A stretch of 64,000 nucleotides of DNA from Candidatus Pseudothioglobus aerophilus (GCA_014384565.1 JACNFO010000030.1:41719-105718); one strand, 5' to 3'. Counted from the stretch's first letter, positions 48,217 through 59,200 are shown. A program made the numbers and translations. The notes: generated by a model from the letters alone, not told the origin.

Positions 48217-48258
48217 AAATAATAGTAATATTTGTTTCGTGAATCAATGGGGTAAATT

Positions 48259-49188
48259 TTGAAGATATTTTTGGCCAATCCAAGAGGTTTTTGTGCTGGT
48301 GTTGATCGTGCTATAGAGATAGTCGAGCGCGCTATTGAAAAACATGGCGCACCGATTTATGTTCGTCATGAGGTTGTTCATAATAAATTTGTTGTGAGTA
48401 ACCTAAAAAAGAAAGGCGCAATTTTTGTTGATGAGATTGATGAAGTTCCCAAAGGAAGCGTTGTAATTTTTAGTGCGCACGGAGTATCACAAGCCGTAAG
48501 AAAAGAAGCTACTGAGATTTCAGATATTATTTATGATGCAACTTGTCCTTTAGTAACGAAAGTACATAAAGAAGTCATCAGGCGCCAAAAACAAAATCAT
48601 CAAGTTATTTTGATTGGCCATGGTGGTCATCCAGAGGTTGAGGGAACCTTAGGACAGTCAGATTCATCTAGAAGTATTACTTTAGTTGAGTCAATTAAAG
48701 ATATTAAAGACCTAGAACTGTCTGAAGATTTGGATATTTCCTATACAACGCAGACTACTTTGTCAGTTGATGATACTCAAGAGATTGTTGACTCTCTTAA
48801 AGCTAAATTTCCAAAAATTCAAGCACCTAATAAAAGTGATATTTGTTATGCAACTCAAAATCGCCAGGACTCAGTCAAGTCTATGATTAAAAACTCAGAA
48901 ATACTTCTTGTTATTGGTTCAAAAAACTCTTCTAACTCGAACCGGCTTAAAGAGATTGCAGAAAATGCAGGTAAGCCAGCTTATTTAATTGATGGAGCAA
49001 CTGACATTGAAAATGATTGGTTAAATGGTATTACATCTATTGGAGTTACAGCTGGTGCATCAGCTCCAGAGGTTCTAGTTCAGGCAGTAGTGTCTTATCT
49101 GATGATGAATGGTGGTAGTGAAATTATTGAAGTAAGCGGCGCTAGAGAGTCTGTAAATTTTCCAGTGCCTGAGGTGCTAAGAGTCTAA
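48259..49188 (+). CDS. ispH: 4-hydroxy-3-methylbut-2-enyl diphosphate reductase
   Basis: It performs the last step of the MEP isoprenoid pathway, giving IPP and DMAPP. The 309-residue iron-sulfur enzyme has its three cluster cysteines: C12 ([11 protein letters not shown]), C96 ([10 protein letters not shown]) and one in [20 protein letters not shown] holds active-site residues. The start is TTG at 48259 with TGGGGT upstream. The ATG at 48247 is in frame but meets TAA at once, so it cannot be used. Confidence 0.97.
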   Translation: MKIFLANPRGFCAGVDRAIEIVERAIEKHGAPIYVRHEVVHNKFVVSNLKKKGAIFVDEIDEVPKGSVVIFSAHGVSQAVRKEATEISDIIYDATCPLVTKVHKEVIRRQKQNHQVILIGHGGHPEVEGTLGQSDSSRSITLVESIKDIKDLELSEDLDISYTTQTTLSVDDTQEIVDSLKAKFPKIQAPNKSDICYATQNRQDSVKSMIKNSEILLVIGSKNSSNSNRLKEIAENAGKPAYLIDGATDIENDWLNGITSIGVTAGASAPEVLVQAVVSYLMMNGGSEIIEVSGARESVNFPVPEVLRV

Positions 49189-49229
49189 AAGTATTAATTA
49201 ATTTAATAGAAGATTAGGAATTTAAATTT

Positions 49230-50231
49230 ATGAAAAAATATGGTATTTATGGAATCGGCGCTGCAATAGTTGATACTGAAGTTATTGTAAGTGATTCATT
49301 TTTAAGTGAAAATGCTATTGGTAAAGGTTTGATGACTCTTGTTGACGAAAAACGACAAAAATACTTAATGGATGAGCTGACCAGTCAGCGCGTAGCTGTT
49401 AAAAGGAGTTGTGGAGGGTCTGCATGCAACTCAGTAGTAGCAGCAAGTAGATTTGGATCTTCAGCTTTCTTTTCTGGCAAAGTTGCAGATGATGACGAGG
49501 GTATTTTTTTTGTTAAAGATTTAAATCGTGCTGGTGTGGATTTCCATCAAGTTGACCCTTCTAGTGGTGTTACAGGTAAATGCTTAGTAATGATTAGTCC
49601 TGATGCAGAGCGAACAATGAACACTTATTTAGGAGCTAGCCTAGAGCTTTCATATCGAGAAGTTGATGAAGGGGCTTTAGCATCTTCAGAATGGCTATAT
49701 ATTGAAGGCTATGTTGTGACTGATGATGAAAGAACAGCTGTTGCAAGAGATGCTATGAGTTATGCAAAGAAGAGTGGGGTTAAAACCTCATTGAGCCTTT
49801 CTGATCCATTTGTTGTTGAGGTTTTTTCGGATAACATAAGAACTATTATTGGTGATGATGGTGTGGATTTAATTTTTTGTAATGGTGATGAAGCTAGGAG
49901 TTTTACTGGAACACATACAGTAGAAGCGGCCGCTGAAGAATTAAAGAAATATGCTAAAACCTTTGCTATTACGAGAGGCGCAGGCGGGTCACTAGTTTTT
50001 GATGGAACCAATATGATTCATACTCCAGGTGTTCTTGCAAGTGCAGTTGATACGAATGGTGCGGGTGATATGTTTGCAGGTTCTTTTTTATATGCACTTG
50101 GTCTTGGTAAGGACTTTTCTTGGGCTGCTGAGTTTGCTAATGCTGCTTCATCGAGAGTGGTTAGTCAATTCGGACCAAGAATACGGGTGATTGAATATAT
50201 TAGCCTTAAGCAACAATTTAGTATTCAGTAA
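49230..50231 (+). CDS. PfkB-family sugar/nucleoside kinase (adenosine kinase-like)
   Basis: A 333-residue ribokinase-fold kinase. The N-terminal substrate region has SCGGSACNSVVAASRFGSSAFFSGKV, like the adenosine kinase-type PfkB group. The C-terminal anion hole and catalytic aspartate are in VDTNGAGDMFAG. The substrate is not certain: adenosine or another nucleoside or sugar. It stands 41 bases after ispH and may share its transcript. Confidence 0.9.
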   Translation: MKKYGIYGIGAAIVDTEVIVSDSFLSENAIGKGLMTLVDEKRQKYLMDELTSQRVAVKRSCGGSACNSVVAASRFGSSAFFSGKVADDDEGIFFVKDLNRAGVDFHQVDPSSGVTGKCLVMISPDAERTMNTYLGASLELSYREVDEGALASSEWLYIEGYVVTDDERTAVARDAMSYAKKSGVKTSLSLSDPFVVEVFSDNIRTIIGDDGVDLIFCNGDEARSFTGTHTVEAAAEELKKYAKTFAITRGAGGSLVFDGTNMIHTPGVLASAVDTNGAGDMFAGSFLYALGLGKDFSWAAEFANAASSRVVSQFGPRIRVIEYISLKQQFSIQ

Positions 50232-50316
50232 TTAAATAGTAGGGTAGGGATTTAGAGTTAAAAAAATGAAGCTTTAATTCTGGACTATTAGATGTTAGGT
50301 TATTGGTTCTATTAAG

Positions 50317-50347
50317 TTGTATATTATATTTCAATTTAATCTATAAT
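50317..50347 (+). promoter_or_regulatory. Promoter of the small winged-helix gene
   Basis: TTGTAT (50317-50322) and a perfect TATAAT (50342-50347) with a 19-base spacer. This places the transcript start near 50354 and the ATG at 50384 about 30 bases downstream, behind TGAGGAAC. Confidence 0.5.
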
Positions 50348-50383
50348 TTTTGCCAAGGGGCTAAGTTACTTGAGGAACATAAA

Positions 50384-50668
50384 ATGAAAAAAGCAGTCAG
50401 CAGGTTATTTCAGCTAAGACAAGCGCTAGATGAATGTGAAAAAGAATTTGGATTGGGTGAGTTTTCTGAAGTCGAAAGAGCGGTTTTTTCTTTCATCACT
50501 TCTAATTCTAATGTAACAATTACTGCAATAAAAAATGATCCATACTTCTCTAAGTATTCATTATCAACAATAAAACGTGCAGTTCTATTTCTAACTTCTA
50601 ACGGCGTAGTTAGTGCAAGTCAGTCTTTAACTGATAAGCGTGAAATGATATTAGTATTTGATCATTAG
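50384..50668 (+). CDS. Small winged-helix (MarR-like) DNA-binding protein
   Basis: A 94-residue protein. The first part is helical with charged residues (LFQLRQALDECEKEF). The middle and end (FSEVERAVFSFITS, YSLSTIKRAVLFLTSNGVV, DKREMILVF) read as a winged helix-turn-helix with the recognition helix around STIKRAV. The frame is open from 50303, but ATG 50384 has a GAGGAAC ribosome site and a promoter just ahead. It may be a regulator; no target is known. Confidence 0.72.
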   Translation: MKKAVSRLFQLRQALDECEKEFGLGEFSEVERAVFSFITSNSNVTITAIKNDPYFSKYSLSTIKRAVLFLTSNGVVSASQSLTDKREMILVFDH

Positions 50669-50684
50669 TTCATTAGTTCATTAG
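50663..50684. repeat. Short tandem repeat at a stop codon
   Basis: Two and three-quarter copies of the 8-base unit CATTAGTT. The first copy contains the stop codon of the winged-helix gene (TAG 50666-50668). The remaining bases up to 50875 are AT-rich with no other clear element. Confidence 0.5.
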
Positions 50685-50875
50685 CTCTCAAGCTATAATA
50701 AGTTTTAGTGCGTTAGTTTTTAACTAGCAATACCTCTAATTAGTAAAATTACTATTGGAGTCACTAAGTCTGTTTGAAGTTTCATGCAGGCTCTAAACTT
50801 GGATAAATTTATGAATTATTTTGGCAGCACATATTGCTTAGAAAATTTTAGTTTTGCTAATAAGTTGTCTGTCTG

Positions 50876-51457
50876 ATGCAAGACAAGTTAGCAGGATTCC
50901 TTTATAAAAATATCATATCTTTTCTTGTCATTATCTTTGTAACATTTATTAATGGCCAGGCATTTATTAGTGGAAACATTATTTGGCTCCCTATTGGAGC
51001 AGTATCTTTATGCTATCTTTTATTTGGCTTTAATGTTTTTATAGCAGTTTTTCTGGCTATAACATTTTCATCTTTATGGTTTCATGACTCATCTTTTATA
51101 GGTATAAATCTTATACATCTCGTAGGCACATTCTCGCCATTACTAGCTATTGCTAGTATGAAATTTTTTAAATTATCGAATTTTTTTGAAGGCGGGAAGC
51201 TGGTTTTTCAACATTTACTTTTTTTAGCTATATTAACAGCTCTTTACAACACACTTATGAAATTTTTTGTTTATTCATATCTCTCATCTGGCAAGCCAGA
51301 CGATTTACCCATTAATGCCATTAATTTCATAACAAATTATTTGATTGGAGATGTTCTTGGTTGTTTAGCTATTTTATTTTTTGCTGCACTAGTCGTTGTT
51401 CCTGGAATTCGCTTCTTTGCCCCTAAACTTGTTCCATCTAAATTTAAAGCTAAGTAA
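50876..51457 (+). CDS. MASE1-like integral membrane protein without a signalling domain
   Basis: A 193-residue protein with about five or six hydrophobic helices. Two spots resemble the MASE1 sensory membrane domain: IIWLPIGAVSLCYLLFG near the N-terminus and NYLIGDVLGCLAILFFAALV near the C-terminus. MASE1 usually sits ahead of GGDEF, histidine kinase or similar domains, but here the protein ends soon after the last helix. The family call is tentative. It lies downstream of the small winged-helix gene after 207 non-coding bases. Confidence 0.6.
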   Translation: MQDKLAGFLYKNIISFLVIIFVTFINGQAFISGNIIWLPIGAVSLCYLLFGFNVFIAVFLAITFSSLWFHDSSFIGINLIHLVGTFSPLLAIASMKFFKLSNFFEGGKLVFQHLLFLAILTALYNTLMKFFVYSYLSSGKPDDLPINAINFITNYLIGDVLGCLAILFFAALVVVPGIRFFAPKLVPSKFKAK

Positions 51458-51488
51458 ATTATAATTTTTAGCTATTTTTAATCAAAAA

Positions 51489-54400
51489 TTAAACTAGGCT
51501 ATCTATTAATTTACTTGCGCTTCTAATACGAGAAAAGTCAGCTTCCATAGTTTCACTGGAAATTAAAGTATTTTGGTTTCTTAATTGAAACTGCTTTGGC
51601 TTCGTTTGAATTAAATTAATTATCTTTGATGTGTCAATAAGATTTTTTTCATTTAAAGTTATTTCTAGCTTCTCATCATAAATATTAATTTTGAGTATCC
51701 CTATTTCCTTAGATTGTATTTTTAATGAGGTCGATTCAAATAAGTTATTAGTTTGATCTGGGAGGAGGCCAAAGCGATCAATCATTTCTATTTTTAGATC
51801 TTTTAATTCGTCATCATTTCCAGCACTTGCAATTCGTTTGTAGAGAATTAATCTCTCATGTACATCTGGTAGATAAGTATCAGGAATGATGCAAGCAATT
51901 CCTGAATTAATTTCAACTTCTTCAACTAATGCATCTTTAATATCAAATTTGGTATTGTTTTTTATTGCTTGAATGGTACGCTTTAATAAGTCATGATATA
52001 AATTAAACCCAATTTCTGATATTTTACCGCTTTGATTTTCTCCCAAAAGATCTCCCGCACCTCTAATCTCAAGGTCATGATTTGCTAGCATAAATCCGGC
52101 TCCAAGCTCTTCAAGTGAAGCTATAGCATCTAGTCGTTTTTTTGCATTTGCTGTAATTGACTGGTGAGACTTAATTATAAGATAAGCGTATGCCTTATGA
52201 TGAGATCTGCCAACTCTGCCTCGAAGCTGATGAAGCTGTGCAAGCCCAAAATTTTGTGCATTATTGATAATAATTGTATTAGCACTTGGAATATCAATTC
52301 CAGTTTCAATAATAGTAGTACAAACTAAAAGCTGAAAGCGCTGATGATAAAAATCGGCCATTATTTGCTCAAGTTCTTTACTTGGCATTTGGCCATGGGC
52401 AATTCGAATTTGAAGGTTTGGCATAAGATCGCTCAAAGATTCTGCCATATTATCAATTGTATCAATATCATTATGAACAACAAAGATTTGCCCACCTCGA
52501 TGCAACTCACGAGAACATGCTTCCTTGATAGTATTTTTATCCCATTCATCAACAAAGGTCTGTATTGCTGTTCTTTTAGCTGGAGGGGTGGCAATAATTG
52601 ACATTTCTCGAAGTGAGCCTAACGCCATATTTAGTGATCTAGGTATAGGTGTTGCAGTCATAGTCAATATATCACTTTGACCGCGGATTTTTTTAAGTGC
52701 TTCTTTTTGCTTTACCCCAAATCGATGTTCTTCGTCAATAATAATCAAACCTAAGTTATGATATTTAATAGTTCCTTGGATCAGTTTATGAGTCCCAATA
52801 ATAATATCAATCTTTCCATCATTAAGATGAGATTTAATTTCATTTTGTTCTTTTGTGTTTTGAAACCTTGAAAGGGATTTAATTACAATTGGAAATTTGG
52901 AGAAGCGGTCATTAAAAGTTTGTTCGTGTTGGTTAGCTAAAAGTGTCGTAGGAACAAGAATTGCAACTTGCTTGCCAGATTCAACAGCTATAAAAGCAGC
53001 TCTCATTGCAATTTCAGTTTTACCAAACCCAACATCTCCACATACCAGTCGATCCATTGGTCTTTCAGATTGCATATCTAAAAGAACATCACCCATTGTT
53101 TTTAGTTGATCTGGTGTTTCCTCAAATGGGAAGCTGGATACAAAAGAACTATAAGAGTCATTTGGCGCTGGATAAGCAAATCCTTTTTGAGATTGACGCT
53201 TTGCATAAATTTCTAATAGTTCAGCGGCAACATCATAAAGTGCTTCTGCTGCCTTTCTTTTTGCTTTGGCCCACTGCTGACTTCCTAATTTATGAAGAGG
53301 GGCATTATCTGAACTTGCACCAGAGTATCTAGAGATAAGGTTAAGCGCTGCAATGGGAACCATTAGTACTGAGCCATTGGCATACTCAAGTGACAGAAAA
53401 TCTTGTTGATTGCCATCAAAACTTCGACTTTTAAGTCCTAAATATCGGCCAACACCATAATGCTCATGAACGACAGGGTCACCTAACTGGATCTCAACAA
53501 GACTTTTAATAGCTTCATCAAAATCTTTATGTTTTGCTCTTCGTCTTCTCCGCTGTTTTACAGCATCTTTTCCAAACAAATTATTTTCAGTAATAATTGC
53601 AATCTTCTCAAAAAGAACACCTTCACTCAGGCTTGCATTAGTAATGCAGAGCCCATTATTTTGACTATGAAAGTCACTCCAATGAGAGCAGTCGTTTACT
53701 TTAAGTTGGTGAGTGGAAAGTAGATCAGTGAGAACACTTTGCCTGCCTTCTGATTCACAAACGATTAATACTTGCCCATCAAAATTTTCAATAAACTTAA
53801 TTAACTTATTAAGTGGCTTTTTTGTTTGGGCTTCTATTTTAAGTGGGGGAAGGATAGAAGATGAGAAGTTGTAGCCTTCTTCTTTTTCTATTTTTGAGCT
53901 TTGTATTTGTACTTGCTTTTTATCTGAAAGTTTTTTGAAAAATCTTTCAGTGTTTAAAAATACTTTATTAATTTCTAGAGGGAGTCTTTCTAGTGAACCT
54001 TTACAATATTCAAAACGCTCTAATAATTCTTTAGCCTGAAGCTCCATCGCTTCGTTAAGTCCTTTTTGATAAAAGATTACAGGCTCACCCAAAATATAAT
54101 CAAATAGAGTTTCAGTTGTTTTAAAAAATAAAGGTAAATAAAATTCTATTCCGCCTGGATAACGTCCTTCACTAACTTCGTTATAAATGAATCCATCAGT
54201 ATTTCCAAATTCAGATAAGTAGTTATCTTTAAAGATTGAAATACTGTCACTATCTGTTGCAAATTCTCGAGCAGGCAGTAGCTTGATTTCTTTAATAATT
54301 TCAATTGACCTCTGCGAAGATGTATCAAAAGATCTGATTGAATCTATCTCATTATCAAATAGGTCAATTCGATATGGATTTTTAGTGCCCATTGGGTACA

Positions 54401-54917
54401 AATCAATTAGGGCGCCCTTAATGCAGAACTCACCTTGCTCCATTACAGTTGTAACTCTGCGATATCCTATTTTTATAAGATTTTCAGAAAAGGACTTAAT
54501 TTCAAGATTTTGTTTAGTTTTTAGGTGAAGGCTATATATTTCAATATAATTTTTGGGACACAATCTTTGTGATAACGTCTCAAGTGTTGTTATTACGATG
54601 CCAGATTTTAGAGAGGGCAGTTTTGAAAGTGTTTCTAACCTCGATGAGACAATATCTGGATGTGGTGAGAAATGGTCAAAAGCTAAAACCTCCCAACTTG
54701 AGAAATCTAATATTTCTAAAGAGGTGTTAAAAAAATTGAGTGCTTTTCTAACCTCATCATAATGAGTAATATCTTTTGCAATATAGAGCACTACTTGCTT
54801 TTGAGATTCAGCAAATTCAATAAGCGCTAGTGCTTCAGAGGAGCCATAGAGAGATCCCCAATAATTTTTTAAGCCAGATGAGAAAGGCTTAAATTCTTCT
54901 GAATATAAAATGTTCAT
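51489..54917 (-). CDS. mfd: Transcription-repair coupling factor Mfd
   Basis: It removes stalled RNA polymerase and recruits UvrA. The 1142-residue protein has an N-terminal UvrB-like region. The RNA-polymerase interaction domain follows (GDPVVHEHYGVGRYLGL, SVLMVPIAALNLISRY). The translocase has Walker A CGDVGFGKTE, LIIIDEEHRFGVKQKEAL, TATPIPRSL, VVHNDI and QLRGRVGRSHHKAYAYL. The C-terminal regulatory domain is complete. The start overlaps the maf stop by four bases, so the two are co-translated. Confidence 0.97.
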   Translation of the reverse strand: MNILYSEEFKPFSSGLKNYWGSLYGSSEALALIEFAESQKQVVLYIAKDITHYDEVRKALNFFNTSLEILDFSSWEVLAFDHFSPHPDIVSSRLETLSKLPSLKSGIVITTLETLSQRLCPKNYIEIYSLHLKTKQNLEIKSFSENLIKIGYRRVTTVMEQGEFCIKGALIDLYPMGTKNPYRIDLFDNEIDSIRSFDTSSQRSIEIIKEIKLLPAREFATDSDSISIFKDNYLSEFGNTDGFIYNEVSEGRYPGGIEFYLPLFFKTTETLFDYILGEPVIFYQKGLNEAMELQAKELLERFEYCKGSLERLPLEINKVFLNTERFFKKLSDKKQVQIQSSKIEKEEGYNFSSSILPPLKIEAQTKKPLNKLIKFIENFDGQVLIVCESEGRQSVLTDLLSTHQLKVNDCSHWSDFHSQNNGLCITNASLSEGVLFEKIAIITENNLFGKDAVKQRRRRRAKHKDFDEAIKSLVEIQLGDPVVHEHYGVGRYLGLKSRSFDGNQQDFLSLEYANGSVLMVPIAALNLISRYSGASSDNAPLHKLGSQQWAKAKRKAAEALYDVAAELLEIYAKRQSQKGFAYPAPNDSYSSFVSSFPFEETPDQLKTMGDVLLDMQSERPMDRLVCGDVGFGKTEIAMRAAFIAVESGKQVAILVPTTLLANQHEQTFNDRFSKFPIVIKSLSRFQNTKEQNEIKSHLNDGKIDIIIGTHKLIQGTIKYHNLGLIIIDEEHRFGVKQKEALKKIRGQSDILTMTATPIPRSLNMALGSLREMSIIATPPAKRTAIQTFVDEWDKNTIKEACSRELHRGGQIFVVHNDIDTIDNMAESLSDLMPNLQIRIAHGQMPSKELEQIMADFYHQRFQLLVCTTIIETGIDIPSANTIIINNAQNFGLAQLHQLRGRVGRSHHKAYAYLIIKSHQSITANAKKRLDAIASLEELGAGFMLANHDLEIRGAGDLLGENQSGKISEIGFNLYHDLLKRTIQAIKNNTKFDIKDALVEEVEINSGIACIIPDTYLPDVHERLILYKRIASAGNDDELKDLKIEMIDRFGLLPDQTNNLFESTSLKIQSKEIGILKINIYDEKLEITLNEKNLIDTSKIINLIQTKPKQFQLRNQNTLISSETMEADFSRIRSASKLIDSLV

Positions 54918-55504
54918 AAGATATGAACATTTTCCTTAGCTAGCATTTTAATAAGTTGGATTGTTGGAAGTCCAATTAGGCTGTTAGGGTCATTGCCCTC
55001 CATACGACTAAATAATGCAATTCCTAGTCCTTCAGACTTGAAACTACCAGCACAATTAAGAACATCTTCTTTCTTTAGGTAGGACAAAATTTGATTATCA
55101 GAAAGTTGTTTAAAGGTAACTTTGAAAAGCTCAACATGAGTTTGAATTTTTAAGGTTTCAGTATTCAAGAGAACCAATCCAGTAAGAAATGTAATAGTTT
55201 TTCCAGAGCTTTTCTTTAGCTGCAAAAAAGCATTCTCATGACTACCTGGCTTTGTTAATATTTCATCATCTTCATTATTTCCATTACCAAGGGTAGCTAC
55301 CTGATCTGATGCAATAATCAAACCTGAATGAGATTTGGCTACCTCTAGAGCCTTTTCTTTAGATAAGCGATTAACTAAATTAAAAGGAGTCTCTCCATTT
55401 TTTTTTCTTTCATTAATGTTTGGCGCTGTTGCTTTAAAGTCAATACGAAGCTTCTCTAAAATAGCTTTTCTAAATGGCGACGATGAGGCTAGAATGAGTG
55501 ACAC
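54914..55504 (-). CDS. Maf-family nucleotide pyrophosphatase (YceF type, m7GTP)
   Basis: A 196-residue housekeeping nucleotide pyrophosphatase. The opening LILASSSPFRKAILEKL and LIIASDQVATL are family motifs. GKTITFLTGL and CAGSFKSEGLGIALF match the YceF branch, which hydrolyses 7-methyl-GTP, better than the YhdE branch (dTTP/UTP). It is the first gene of a maf-mfd pair and is divergent from folA with a 56-base gap. Confidence 0.9.
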   Translation of the reverse strand: MSLILASSSPFRKAILEKLRIDFKATAPNINERKKNGETPFNLVNRLSKEKALEVAKSHSGLIIASDQVATLGNGNNEDDEILTKPGSHENAFLQLKKSSGKTITFLTGLVLLNTETLKIQTHVELFKVTFKQLSDNQILSYLKKEDVLNCAGSFKSEGLGIALFSRMEGNDPNSLIGLPTIQLIKMLAKENVHIL

Positions 55505-55560
55505 TAAAAGTTTAAAAATTGTAAAATATTCTAATATTTTACTTCAATCAGGCAGAATTT

Positions 55561-56049
55561 ATGAGCTTATCAATAGTAGTCGCAATGGATGAAAATCGTC
55601 TGATTGGTAAAGACAATAAGTTGCCGTGGCATCTTCCTGCAGACCTTGCTTATTTTAAAAAAAATACTACAGGAAAGTCAATTGTAATGGGTCGAAAAAC
55701 CTATGACTCTATTGGCAGGCCATTACCAAATCGTCGTAATATTGTAATTTCTCGAAACTCAAAAACTTTAATCACAGGTTGTGAAGTTTTATCTAGCATT
55801 GATGAGATGCTCTCAATCACTAAAGATGAAGATGAGGTAATGATAATTGGGGGAGCTAGTCTTTGTGAGCAGTTATTGCCCCAAGTTAGTAGATTATATA
55901 TTACGAAAATTGAAGGTAAATTTGATGGGGACGTCTATTTTCCAGAATATAATGAGGCTGATTGGCGCCAAGTTAGCTGTGAGTCACATCTTCCAGATGA
56001 TTTGAATGAGCACGCTCATCACTTTTTAGTTTTAGAGCGGCAATCATGA
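55561..56049 (+). CDS. folA: Dihydrofolate reductase
   Basis: It reduces dihydrofolate with NADPH and keeps the THF pool available, including for the C1 module. The 162-residue protein has VVAMDENRLIGKDNKLPWHLPADLAYFK, with the catalytic aspartate at about D28, then VMGRKTYDSIGRPLPNRRNIVISR and IIGGASL. thyA is not adjacent. The stop overlaps the start of a small lipoprotein gene. Confidence 0.97.
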   Translation: MSLSIVVAMDENRLIGKDNKLPWHLPADLAYFKKNTTGKSIVMGRKTYDSIGRPLPNRRNIVISRNSKTLITGCEVLSSIDEMLSITKDEDEVMIIGGASLCEQLLPQVSRLYITKIEGKFDGDVYFPEYNEADWRQVSCESHLPDDLNEHAHHFLVLERQS

Positions 56050-56228
56050 AAAATATTATTTTATTCGGTTTAATAGCTTTGTACCTATCAGGCTGCGTTT
56101 TTACTAAAGTTGTTACTGTTCCTATGAGGGTTACTGGAGCAGTTGTATCTGTAATACCAGTTGTTGGCGATGGAGTTAATAGTGTCTTGGGCGCAAGCGC
56201 TGATGTAATCGACGCAATACCTATCTAA
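56046..56228 (+). CDS. Small predicted lipoprotein
   Basis: A 60-residue protein with a lipoprotein signal. A short basic start and hydrophobic stretch lead to the lipobox LSGC, with the lipidated cysteine at 17. The mature part is only about 44 residues (VVTVPMRVTGAVVSVIPVVG, ADVIDAIP). I recall similar small lipoproteins of unknown function (DUF6726-like), but that is tentative. Its ATG overlaps the folA stop. Its 3' end overlaps the convergent gltB end by four bases. Confidence 0.75.
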   Translation: MKNIILFGLIALYLSGCVFTKVVTVPMRVTGAVVSVIPVVGDGVNSVLGASADVIDAIPI

Positions 56229-59200
56229 CTTGCTTGAAGTAACTGCTTACTTTTGGCTGCAAGAACTTCTTTTAACGCTTTTGGCATTACTTTGACAAAA
56301 TGAGTTATTTCTTCATTCCAATTGCTGAGTATTTTTTCAGCTATTTTTGAGCCAGTCAATTCGAAATGATTAGTTATAAATTCAAATAACTCTGAAGTGG
56401 ATTCTTTATCCATTGGATCAAAGTCTATCGAAGATGAATTAGACCTCCCCTGAAGAGTTAGGTTAGGATTATATATAAAAGCTATTCCGCCGCTCATCCC
56501 AGCGCCAAAGTTACGACCAACTTCACCGAGTATTACTGCACGCCCACCTGTCATATATTCACAACCATGATCCCCAATTCCTTCAACAACAGCAATCAGT
56601 CCAGAGTTTCTGACGCAGAAACGCTCTGAAACCTGCCCTGACAAATACATTTCACCTCCAGTAGCACCATATCCACAAACATTTCCAGCAATAATTTCAT
56701 TATGCGCTAAGTAGGTGGAATCTTTTGGTGGATAAATAACAATCCGACCACCAGACAGGCCTTTACCAACATAATCGTTAGCATCACCCTCAATCGATAG
56801 AGTTATTCCATTTGCAAGAAATGCCCCAAAAGACTGACCTGCAGACCCTTTAAAGTCAATATCTATTGAGCCATTTTTTAGATTATTACCATTTCTAGTT
56901 TTGACAATATGTGAGGAAAGCATAGCGCCAACAGCTCTGTCAACATTAGAAATGTTTGATTGAAATTTAACTTTACCATTTCCTTCAATAGCCTTTTTTG
57001 ATTTAGCAATTAAATCATGATCCAGTTGCTCATTGAGTTGATGGTCTTGTTTTATAGTTTGATAGGTGCCCGCATTCCTATATTGATTATCAGCAGGTGT
57101 TAATATCTTACTAAGGTCAATTGAGTCTTGCTTCCAGTGATTTATTGCTTTGTTCATTTCAAGCATATCAACTCGGCCAACCATGTCAGTCAGTTTTTTA
57201 AATCCAAGTTCCGCCATAATAGTACGTAAATCCTCTGCCACCATAAACAAGTAATTAACGACATGTTCAGGCTTACCAGTGAATTTTTTACGTAAGACTT
57301 TGTCTTGAGTTGCAATGCCAACAGGACAAGTATTGAGATGGCATTTCCGCATCATAATGCAGCCTAAAGTTATAAGCGGTGCTGTAGAAAAACCAAACTC
57401 TTCAGCCCCTAATAACGCCGCTATTGCAACATCTCTTCCGGTTTTAAGTTGCCCATCAGTTTGAATAACTACTCTTGAGCGTAAATCATTCATCACCAGT
57501 GTTTGGTGAGTTTCAGCAACGCCTAGCTCCCAAGGAAGTCCTGCATGTTTAATTGAGGTCAAAGGAGAGGCGCCAGTTCCACCATCATGTCCAGCAATAA
57601 CAATATGATCTGATTTTGCTTTCGTTACTCCTGCAGCAACAGTTCCTACACCAACCTCAGAAACTAGCTTGACACTAATTCGAGCTGCAGGATTAGATCT
57701 TTTAAGATCAAAAATAAGTTGTGATAAATCTTCAATAGAATAAATATCATGATGCGGCGGTGGGCTAATTAGACCAACACCTGCAGTTGAGCAGCGTATT
57801 TTAGCAATAAAATCATCTACCTTTCCACCAGGAAGTTCACCACCCTCACCAGGTTTAGCACCCTGTGAAACCTTAATTTGAAGTTCATCAGCATTATTTA
57901 GGTACTCAATGGTAACACCAAATCGACCAGAGGCCACTTGCTTGATCGCGCTTCGCCTAGAATCTCCATTGGCATCTGGAGTCCAACGGTTTGGATCTTC
58001 TCCACCCTCACCAGTATTCGATTTACCGCCTATTTGATTCATAGCAATTGCAAGAGATTCATGAGATTCTGGAGATATTGAGCCCAAGCTCATTGCTCCT
58101 GTAACAAATCTTTTGACAATCTCTTTTGCTGATTCAACTTTATCAATATCAATTGAGGCGCCTGATTTAAATGACATGAGCCCTCTAAGAGTGCAATTTC
58201 TAGTGCCCTCTTCATTAGATTTTTTAGCAAATTCCCAGTAAGCATTTTGATCATTACTTCTAGCAGCCTGCTGCAAGCTCGTAATAGTTTCTGGCTCCCA
58301 CATATGTTTTTCACCACCACTTCGCCAAGCATAATGGCCAAGGTTATTGAGCGAGTTTGAGAGAAATGCTTTTTTATGTTGCTGCTCAGATTCAGTTTGA
58401 ATGACGTCAAATCCAACACCACTAATGCGACTCGCTGTTTCGAAAAAGCATTTATGCATGACCTCACCGGATAAACCAACAGCCTCAAAGATTTGAGCGC
58501 CCTTATAGGAGGCAAGAGTTGAAATGCCCATTTTAGCCATCACTTTGAGCATTCCTTTTGCTATTGCCTTACGATATGCGGTGACTATAGCGTCGTCGTT
58601 TTCTAGTGCTACTAAGTTATCTCTTCTTGCCTGCCATAAGGCTTCAAAAGCTAAGTATGGATTAACAGCATCTGCACCAAAGCCTGTCAATAGGCAGAAG
58701 TGATGAACTTCTCTAGCCTCACCAGTTTCAACAATTATTCCAACTTGAGTTCGCTTATGAGAAGCCACTAAGTGACGATGGACTGCTGAAGAAGCTAGGA
58801 GTGCACTTACGGCATTTCGCTGAGAGTCAATTTTTCTATCAGATAATACAACAAGGCTATGGCCATCATTAATAGCTTGAGTACTTTGTGCGCAAATTGA
58901 ATCAAGCATTTTATTTAGGCTTTGGCCCTCGTTTATGTCATAGGTAATATCAATTGTCTGACTTGTCCATCCTCGATGATTGCAATCTTTAAGTGAGGAC
59001 ATTTCTTCATTTGTTAAAATTGGGTGCTCAATGATTAATCGGTTTGCATTTTCAGCTTTATTAGTCAGTAAATTTCCTTCAGGGCCAATCGAGCAGCTTA
59101 AAGACATAACAATTTCTTCACGAATTGAGTCAATAGCTGGATTAGTAACCTGAGCAAAAAGCTGTTTAAAGTAGTCATAAATTATTCGTGACTGATCTGA

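Noticed and set aside
50303..50383. N-terminal extension of the winged-helix protein from 50303
   Set aside because: It overlaps the promoter sequence and lacks a ribosome site. ATG 50384 has one.
58090..58515. 141-codon frame on the minus strand inside gltB
   Set aside because: It lies in another frame within a conserved region of glutamate synthase and shows no independent start signal.
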